Origin: Dialister sp. UBA7295
GTDB taxonomy: Bacteria > Bacillota > Negativicutes > Veillonellales > Dialisteraceae
Assembly (NCBI GenBank): GCA_002471975.1
Contig: DKQZ01000054.1
Location: forward strand, 1-10,595
DNA length: 10,595 bases
Direction of reading: 5' to 3'
Notes under the pieces: generated by a model
What the model was told of the DNA's origin: nothing
The model's input: only the letters and a program-made list of their open reading frames with translations
Database searches by the model: none
Position numbers and translations under genes: made by a program
Shown: piece by piece, positions 6,862 through 10,595 of the stretch
Position numbering within the stretch: the first letter of the stretch is position 1
Layout of the letters: the number at the start of each line of letters is the position of its first letter

Positions 6862-6974
6862 CGTGATCCGTGGCCCGTGGTCCGTGGCCCGTGAAGGTGG
6901 CGCGCATCAGAATCAGGAAGCGCAGAATAAAATAAAATTGGACCGGCTTCACGAATCACGAGGAACGAGTCACG
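6862..6974 (+). repeat. Heptad-repeat intergenic element, copy 2 (complete)
   Basis: The left array (6862-6896) is CGTGATC, CGTGGCC, CGTGGTC, CGTGGCC, CGTGAAG. The right array, read on the minus strand (6974-6947), is CGTGACT, CGTTCCT, CGTGATT, CGTGAAG. Together they make an imperfect inverted repeat around a 50-base core that starts GTGGCGCGCATCAGAAT and ends in GACCGG. It has the same plan and the same CGT(G/T)AAG-GTGG junction as copy 1, although the variable bases of the heptads differ. It lies between the predicted operon promoter and the HAD start codon, so it should be transcribed as part of the leader. Confidence 0.75.
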
Positions 6975-6990
6975 TCTTTCTTTTTTCCCC

Positions 6991-6999
6991 ATTATATCA
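6991..6999 (-). promoter_or_regulatory. Extended -10 promoter for the HAD-rapZ-yvcK-whiA operon
   Basis: On the minus strand TGATATAAT is a perfect TATAAT (6991-6996) with the upstream TG of extended -10 promoters. No good -35 lies 16-18 bases upstream, which is acceptable for this class. A start near 6984 gives a leader of about 170 bases before the HAD ATG, containing heptad copy 2. Confidence 0.6.
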
Positions 7000-7070
7000 C
7001 ACGAGGAAACGCCCGATGACGTGTAAGGAAAACTTTACGATGAAATAAAAATTTATGGAATGTTAAAAAA

Positions 7071-7104
7071 AGAAGAAACTTTTTCCTGTTTCTTCTCTTA
7101 TAAT
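7071..7104 (+). promoter_or_regulatory. Possible promoter/operator upstream of the MFS gene
   Basis: A perfect 9-bp inverted repeat, AGAAGAAAC (7071-7079) and GTTTCTTCT (7088-7096), is directly followed by TATAAT (7099-7104). The -35 position (7076-7081) falls inside the repeat and is poor. This layout suits a promoter whose -35 region is covered by a regulator site, but the A/T-rich context makes chance likely. The leader to the MFS ATG would be about 150 bases. Confidence 0.35.
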
Positions 7105-7261
7105 GAACAGGTACTTCCGAAAGTTCTCTTCATTTCCTTCTCCTATACCTCCATCCTGAAATCGTATATATATGTATATATAAAGAGATGTACAATAGGA
7201 AGGTCAAATGAAAAGGGAATTTTTACAGAATTTTCCGGGTCATACAGAAAGGAGTCCTGAA

Positions 7262-8461
7262 ATGGCAAAATCTCATCGCTTTCCTCCCGCCATGATTTTT
7301 ATCTGCCTCATGGGCATCGTCAGTCTTTTTGCCGACATGACCCAGGAAGGGGCAAGAAGCATCTTTGGCGATTACCTGTCCCTCATGGGCGCCTCGGCGG
7401 CGGCCATCGGATTCATTACCGGTTTTGGCGAACTCGCCGGTTATGCGCTCCGGTTCTTTACGGGCCTCCTCGCATCGAAGTCTGGCAAATACTGGGCCAT
7501 GACCATTTTCGGCTATGCCCTGGCAGTCCTGGCCATTCCCTGCCTTTCCCTCGTGCCCGACGGAAACTGGGTGGCTGCGGGCTTTTTCATCATTCTGGGC
7601 CGGGTAGGCAAGGCCATCCGCCAGCCTGCCAAGAGCACCCTTCTTTCCTATGCGGCGACCCGGCAGGGCGTGGGGAAAAGCTTTGCCATCCAGGAATTTC
7701 TCGATCAGCTGGGCGGATTCTCGGGACCCATCGTGGTTTTCCTTCTCCTCTGGATGAATGAGTCCGAAGACCCCCTCTCCGCCCTTTCCTGGTGCTTTGC
7801 AGGCCTCCTTATCCCTGCCCTCTGCTGCATCGGCGCCGTGATTCTGGCATCGAAGAAATTTCCTCATCCCGAAGACTTTGAGCCGGTACCGAAGAAGAAG
7901 GAAATATTTCATTTCCGTCATTCCTTCCTTATTTATATTGCCGGCATTTCCCTCTTTGCCTTCGGATTCCTTGATTTCCCGCTCATTACCATGCACGCGG
8001 CGAAACTTTCTCTCGTAGATTCCACCCTGCTTCCCCTGATTTACTCGATCGCCATGGCTATCGATGCTTTTGCAGCCCTGGCTTTTGGCTGGGCCTATGA
8101 CAAATTCGGCCTTCCGGTTCTGGCTGTTTCCACTTTGATCGGAGCTCCTTTTACGTACTGCGTTTTTGCCCTCGACAATACGCCAGCTCTTTATCTGGGC
8201 GTCATTTTATGGGGCATCGGCATGGGTGCCCAGGAATCCATCATGAAAGCTGCCGTTTCGACCATTGTTCCCCGGGACTGTCGGGCCACGGGTTTTGGCA
8301 TTTTTGAAACCTCTTTCGGCATCGCCTGGTTTATCGGAAGTGCACTTCTCGGAGCCCTCTACGATTATTCCATCCCCCTGATGATTACTGTTTCTACGAT
8401 CGCCCAATTGCTGGCCATTCCATTCTTCCTCATCACATCACGGAAAGCCGGGCATTTGTGA
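7262..8461 (+). CDS. Major facilitator superfamily transporter
   Basis: 399 residues with about 12 hydrophobic segments, an inner-membrane MFS protein. The N-terminal half carries features of an uncharacterised prokaryotic MFS family: SLFADMTQEGARSIFGDYL near residues 20-40, GFGELAGYALRFFTG, and GRVGKAIRQPAKSTLLSYAA, where the usual loop charge motif is found. A cytoplasmic linker with KKFPHPEDFEPVPKKKE separates the halves. The substrate cannot be told; drug efflux or sugar transport are both possible. The ATG at 7262 follows AAAGGAG by 8 bases and leaves a short N-terminus before helix 1. An in-frame ATG at 7208, behind AGGAAGG, would add 18 polar residues and is less likely. It is divergent from the rapZ operon and apparently monocistronic, and no clear terminator follows. 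Confidence 0.9.
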   Translation: MAKSHRFPPAMIFICLMGIVSLFADMTQEGARSIFGDYLSLMGASAAAIGFITGFGELAGYALRFFTGLLASKSGKYWAMTIFGYALAVLAIPCLSLVPDGNWVAAGFFIILGRVGKAIRQPAKSTLLSYAATRQGVGKSFAIQEFLDQLGGFSGPIVVFLLLWMNESEDPLSALSWCFAGLLIPALCCIGAVILASKKFPHPEDFEPVPKKKEIFHFRHSFLIYIAGISLFAFGFLDFPLITMHAAKLSLVDSTLLPLIYSIAMAIDAFAALAFGWAYDKFGLPVLAVSTLIGAPFTYCVFALDNTPALYLGVILWGIGMGAQESIMKAAVSTIVPRDCRATGFGIFETSFGIAWFIGSALLGALYDYSIPLMITVSTIAQLLAIPFFLITSRKAGHL

Positions 8462-8464
8462 GAT

Positions 8465-8506
8465 CAGTGATCAGTACTATAAAAGGAAAGGGAATTACTG
8501 TCACTT
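8465..8506 (+). repeat. Two heptads and imperfect inverted repeat after the MFS stop
   Basis: Just after the stop codon come CAGTGAT and CAGTACT (8465-8478), 7-nt units of the CAGnnnn type. AGTGA-CAGTA on the left and TACTG-TCACT (8497-8506) on the right form an imperfect stem with a 19-base loop. A second perfect stem, TAGAAATT/AATTTCTA (8518-8525/8533-8540), follows. Neither has a T run, so they are poor intrinsic terminators but may protect the 3' end. Confidence 0.4.
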
Positions 8507-8558
8507 AAACAAGCCAATAGAAATTTTGAGACAATTTCTACGACTGTGTGTTGTACAA

Positions 8559-8602
8559 CCCCTCAGTCCGCTTCGCGGCCAGCTCCCCAACCTTGGGGAG
8601 CC
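8559..8602 (-). repeat. REP-like double hairpin, copy 1
   Basis: Two adjacent stem-loops: CCGC-TTC-GCGG (8568-8578) and a 9-bp GCTCCCCAA/TTGGGGAGC stem (8582-8601). They are flanked by CCCC on the left, pairable with GGGG. Read on the minus strand, the order hairpin - GCTG - hairpin - GAGGGG matches the plan of the elements at 9860-9898 and 10481-10520. Short GC-rich palindromic units of this kind are common between genes in gut Firmicutes. Confidence 0.65.
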
Positions 8603-8880
8603 TTGAACGTTTCGACGTTTATGGATAGAGACAAATCGACACTAACCATTCAAATCATTATCGTAAAAGCCCTCCCAGGTTTTTCTCTCGAACGCGTTTT
8701 GAAAGAGCGAAGCGAAGGCGGGTGGGCTCTCTACTGTTCTTACACCCCGTCTGGGCAGATTCCCCATATATGTTCGTGCCCCGTCAGGGGCGCACCTTCC
8801 CGACAGCCCCGGGGATCCCGGGATTCCCGATCATCCCGATTCAAAAGTTCCATTTCTAAAGTCATCTCGTTCAGGAACGC
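8603..8880. other. Repeat-rich non-coding stretch before the inhibitor gene
   Basis: No credible gene. It holds a long stem-like pair AGCCCTCCC (8668-8676) with GGGTGGGCT (8720-8728), one mismatch, around a CTCT...AGAG inner pairing; a GCCCC-GTCA-GGGGC hairpin near 8779-8795; and palindromes CCCCGGGG and ATCCCGGGAT (about 8808-8826). It looks like a pile of palindromic intergenic repeats. No promoter, terminator T run or regulatory RNA signature is recognisable. Confidence 0.5.
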
Positions 8881-8891
8881 CCCAATAAATC

Positions 8892-8902
8892 GACCTATGG
8901 TC
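8892..8902. promoter_or_regulatory. Candidate operator, upstream copy
   Basis: GACC-TAT-GGTC palindrome preceded by AAATC. It is 9 bases upstream of the -35 of the inhibitor gene promoter. The copy at 8924-8934 has the same half sites and the same left flank, with centres 32 bp apart, close to three helical turns. This fits a pair of sites bound on one face of the DNA by a dimeric regulator. Confidence 0.5.
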
Positions 8903-8911
8903 AAATTTTTC

Positions 8912-8940
8912 TTTACAAAAATCGACCGGTGGTCTATAAT
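8912..8940 (+). promoter_or_regulatory. Promoter of the inhibitor gene
   Basis: -35 TTTACA (8912-8917), a 17-base spacer and a perfect -10 TATAAT (8935-8940). A start near 8947 leaves a leader of about 30 bases. The spacer contains the second GACC palindrome, so a bound protein would block RNA polymerase. Confidence 0.85.
8924..8934. promoter_or_regulatory. Candidate operator, copy inside the promoter spacer
   Basis: GACC-GGT-GGTC palindrome preceded by AAATC, lying entirely between the -35 and -10 hexamers and touching the -10. Its position predicts repression. No regulator gene is in the window. Confidence 0.5.
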
Positions 8941-8976
8941 ATTCTACACGGGAACAAATCCCACCAAGGAGGACTT

Positions 8977-9738
8977 ATGCTCAAAAAAACTGCAGCCCTG
9001 ATGCTGGCTGCCTCATTACTTGCCGGTGTTTCTGCTTATGCGGAAAGCACTGCCTATTCCAGTTTTTCCAGTTATTCCTACTCTTCCGTCACCAATTCCG
9101 ATGGAAAGACTGTGACCCGGTCTTCATCCGGAAGCTATCAGATGAATACCGAAGGCGATACCCTCACCCTTTCCCTCGAATCGAATCATACGACCGGTTA
9201 TTCCTGGGAAATTCACGGTCTCGACCGGAGCGCCCTGCAGGCGAAAAACGCCTATGTACAGGACAAAGCCCCCATCAATGAAGAAGGAGAGCCCATGGTC
9301 GGCGTGGGCGGACGGGATATTTTCACTTTCAAAGCATTGAAACCCGGTACCGCCACCCTCACCCTTTCCTATGAACAGCCCTGGAAAGGCGGAGACAAAG
9401 GTGCGTCCTATGACCTCACCATTACGGCAGGAGAAGACAATGTCATTACCGGTGTATCCCTCTCCACCCACGAAGAAAAAGATCCTGACCAGTCGGACCG
9501 GGTCATCATCATATCCCTGGTCCAGGGTACTTCCACGGAAACTTTGAAAGCTCTGGGTAAGAAATACGACATGGACCTCATGTACAACATGAAAAACCTC
9601 TCCATGGCCTCCTTCACCCTGAAGACGCCCCTTTCGCCCGCCGACATGAAAGCCTTCCTTTCCCGGCTGGAAAAAGAAGAAGTCATCCTCGGCGCCTGGC
9701 CGGACCGGAAAATGTACCTTCAGGACGTAAAGATTTGA
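8977..9738 (+). CDS. Secreted chagasin-type (I42) protease inhibitor with I9-like C-terminal domain
   Basis: 253 residues. A signal peptide is clear (MLKKTAAL, hydrophobic core, VSAYA-ES with cleavage near residue 22), then a Ser/Tyr-rich stretch (24-50). Residues ~55-152 match the chagasin/ICP fold, which plugs the active cleft of papain-family cysteine proteases with three loops. All three are present: NHTTGY (70-75, family NPTTGY), GVGG (109-112) and QPW (134-136, family RPW). Chagasins are usually about 110-130 residues; here ~85 extra residues (RVIIISLVQG... to WPDRKMYL, 175-248) show a strand-helix-strand-strand-helix-strand pattern with LKALGKKYDM and AFLSRLEKEE helices. This resembles subtilisin propeptide/inhibitor I9 domains. 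AAGGAGG lies 5 bases from the ATG; an in-frame ATG at 8929 lies in the promoter. It is monocistronic. The I42 call is firm; the I9 call is structural inference. Confidence 0.85.
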   Translation: MLKKTAALMLAASLLAGVSAYAESTAYSSFSSYSYSSVTNSDGKTVTRSSSGSYQMNTEGDTLTLSLESNHTTGYSWEIHGLDRSALQAKNAYVQDKAPINEEGEPMVGVGGRDIFTFKALKPGTATLTLSYEQPWKGGDKGASYDLTITAGEDNVITGVSLSTHEEKDPDQSDRVIIISLVQGTSTETLKALGKKYDMDLMYNMKNLSMASFTLKTPLSPADMKAFLSRLEKEEVILGAWPDRKMYLQDVKI

Positions 9739-9780
9739 GGAAATAGAATCACATCCTTTCCGCTTATAAAAGTGATTCTT

Positions 9781-9838
9781 CAGCAGTCAGCATTCAGCTG
9801 AAGAAGGCCCGCATCAGAATGATGGCGGGCTATTTTTT
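9781..9838 (+). terminator. Heptads leading into the inhibitor gene terminator
   Basis: Three CAGnnnn units (CAGCAGT, CAGCATT, CAGCTGA, 9781-9801) run into a GC hairpin, GCCCGC-ATC paired with GAT-G-GCGGGC (9807-9830, one bulged G), followed by TATTTTTT. The hairpin and T run make a good rho-independent terminator for the inhibitor gene. CGCATCAGAAT in the hairpin (9810-9820) recurs exactly in heptad copy 2 (6903-6913). A second weak inverted repeat, AGAATCAC/GTGATTCT, lies just before. Confidence 0.85.
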
Positions 9839-9859
9839 ACATATCTCCAATGAAAGGAA

Positions 9860-9898
9860 CCCCCCTTCAAGGGTGGGTGTCGCCAAAGGCGAGGGGGA
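9860..9898 (+). repeat. REP-like double hairpin, copy 2
   Basis: CCCCCCTT-CA-AGGGTGGG, then TG, then TCGCC-AAA-GGCGA, then GGGGG: two stem-loops with the plan of the copy at 8559-8602 in opposite orientation. It is followed at 9917 by a 51-bp sequence that recurs at 10540. Confidence 0.6.
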
Positions 9899-9916
9899 AA
9901 ACCGATACCTGCCTGG

Positions 9917-9967
9917 CCAAAGAGCTTTTCAGGCACAAGTGCAGGGTAACGTAAATCATCCCATCCG
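9917..9967 (+). repeat. 51-bp direct repeat, copy A
   Basis: Begins AAAGAGCTTTT and ends with the 20 bases AACGTAAATCATCCCATCCG. The same 51 positions recur without gaps at 10540-10590, differing only in the middle. Each copy lies shortly after a REP-like double hairpin, so the larger repeated unit is about 100 bases. Confidence 0.75.
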
Positions 9968-10218
9968 TCGCCTGCGGCGACTGTCTTATCCAGGGAAGGC
10001 TGACTGAAGAGTTCACAAACTTTAACGAGATTCTAATGATACAAAATGAAATTTTTTCTACTATATGTATAGAAGGCAAAACGAACGAGGCCTCGGGCCG
10101 AGCTCCATCCGATCCGCCAGGCGCCCGAAAATTTAAAGCGGACCCGGAGCAAGACCCACGTGTTCCGATTGCCTTCCATCCTCGAGGACTTCTGAATTTC
10201 CAAAGTTGTTATAAAAAA

Positions 10219-10380
10219 GCAAATTCTCCCCTCCGAAATGATTCAGTAACGGCCACCTCGCTCCGTACCCGGTCACGGGAAGCATATCCCAATGCGGGAA
10301 TTGCTGCTGCCGTATTGACAGGTAAGACCGAAACTCCGGAAAACGAACAATTCCTCGCTCCGGGAGTATTTTGCTGCCTG
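10219..10380 (+). ncRNA. Possible structured RNA (tentative)
   Basis: No protein gene is convincing in 9839-10595. Here GCAAA-TT-CTCCC (10219-10230) can pair with GGGAG-TA-TTTTGC (10362-10374) as a closing stem around ~130 bases. Inside, ACGGC (10249-10253) can pair with GCCGT (10309-10313), and CGGTC (10270-10274) with GACCG (10326-10330), in interleaved (pseudoknot) order. GCAT/ATGC makes a small hairpin, and a strong terminator follows within 10 bases. It does not match the signature sequences I know for RNase P, SRP, tmRNA, TPP, T-box or cobalamin RNAs. A 6S-like RNA is possible by shape only. No good promoter was found, so the call is weak. Confidence 0.3.
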
Positions 10381-10410
10381 AAAGCCGCCCACCCTGTGGG
10401 CGGCTTTTTT
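10381..10410 (+). terminator. Strong intrinsic terminator
   Basis: A perfect 9-bp stem, GCCGCCCAC (10384-10392) and GTGGGCGGC (10396-10404), loop CCT, followed by TTTTTT. Plus-strand use is favoured because the minus-strand side has only TTT. No protein gene ends here on the plus strand, which raises the question of what it terminates. Confidence 0.85.
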
Positions 10411-10480
10411 GTGCATAACAGTTCCCCTCCCTGGGCTTTCATCAGATGGCCAAAGAGGAAAATCCGCCGAAAGGGAAAAT

Positions 10481-10520
10481 CCACCCTTGAAAGGGGGGAT
10501 GCCCTCTAGCGACAGGGGGG
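10481..10520 (+). repeat. REP-like double hairpin, copy 3
   Basis: CCACCCTT-GA-AAGGGGGG, then ATGCCCTCTAGCGACAGGGGGG: hairpins arranged as in the 9860-9898 copy, in the same orientation. It is followed by a repeat of the 51-bp sequence. Confidence 0.6.
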
Positions 10521-10539
10521 AAGATCGAAGCTTTTTTGA

Positions 10540-10590
10540 CGAAAGAGCTTTTAGGACGAAAGTGCAGGCAAACGTAAATCATCCCATCCG
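10540..10590 (+). repeat. 51-bp direct repeat, copy B
   Basis: Second copy of the sequence at 9917-9967, with identical length, the same AAAGAGCTTTT start and the same 20-base end. The repeat may continue past the right edge of the window. Confidence 0.75.
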
Positions 10591-10595
10591 CCCCT

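Noticed and set aside
6783..6992. 69-codon minus-strand frame overlapping the HAD start
   Set aside because: It covers the heptad element and overlaps the HAD gene in another frame, with no ribosome binding site; its sequence is translated repeat.
7208..7261. Longer MFS start at 7208
   Set aside because: AGGAAGG precedes it, but the 18 added residues are polar and unlike MFS N-termini; the ATG at 7262 has a better ribosome binding site. Kept only as an alternative.
10142..10156. CCCGGAGCAAG resembles a conserved RNase P RNA segment
   Set aside because: The neighbouring invariant GGAAAGTCCGGGCTC part and the 3' conserved region are absent, so it is a chance match.
10270..10330. Cobalamin-like riboswitch pattern (GGGAA, GCTGC, GACAGG)
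   Set aside because: The order and spacing do not match the conserved core, and no gene follows the terminator within the window.
10036..10509. 157-codon open frame on the plus strand
   Set aside because: It runs through a perfect terminator and a REP-like repeat, has no ribosome binding site, and its composition (basic, Pro-rich) looks like translated non-coding DNA.

Overview
The window looks like low-to-middle-GC Firmicutes chromosome, most likely a Negativicutes/Veillonellales member (Dialister- or Megasphaera-like). This is a judgement from the style of the genes (long membrane-anchored YvcK, rapZ-yvcK-whiA operon, tRNAs with encoded CCA, GC-rich palindromic repeats between genes); no search was possible. 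It is core chromosome with repeat-rich intergenic DNA. I see no phage, insertion sequence or CRISPR array.

Left part (1-993, all minus strand): the 5' end of tuf (EF-Tu) runs off the left edge. Upstream of it is a five-tRNA operon, Thr(TGT)-Tyr(GTA)-fMet(CAT)-Thr(GGT)-Met(CAT), with a consensus promoter and its own terminator. This is strikingly like the thrU-tyrU-glyT-thrT-tufB locus of E. coli, with different tRNAs in two positions.

Middle (1404-6999, minus strand): an operon transcribed right to left from an extended -10 promoter near 6991-6999. Its genes are a Cof-type HAD phosphatase, rapZ (nucleotide-binding, GlmS/sRNA-adaptor family), yvcK (gluconeogenesis/cell-wall factor, membrane-anchored long form), whiA (LAGLIDADG/HTH regulator), an unrecognised exported protein with two internal repeats, and a small DUF951 zinc-ribbon-like protein. 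The first five overlap at their stop/start codons (TGATG or a Shine-Dalgarno overlapping the previous stop), so translation is probably coupled. rapZ-yvcK-whiA is a classic Firmicutes module for envelope precursor supply and division control.

Right part (7100-9838, plus strand): a divergent MFS transporter gene, then about 500 bases of repeat-rich DNA. Next comes a secreted protein combining a chagasin-type (I42) cysteine-protease-inhibitor domain with a C-terminal domain that looks like a subtilisin propeptide/I9 fold. Its promoter carries two copies of a GACC-N3-GGTC palindrome 32 bp apart, one inside the -35/-10 spacer. The gene ends in a good intrinsic terminator.

Right end (9839-10595): no convincing protein gene. 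It holds REP-like double hairpins, a 51-bp direct repeat present twice, and a stretch with RNA-like pairing that ends in a strong terminator.

The least explained signal is a family of intergenic elements built from 7-nt units (CGTnnnn). Two complete copies are bounded by inverted heptad arrays, and a fixed CGT(T/G)AAG-GTGG junction leads into a GC-rich hairpin. One copy lies in the leader of the HAD-rapZ-yvcK-whiA operon. Partial relatives lie before the DUF951 gene and at the terminator of the inhibitor gene.
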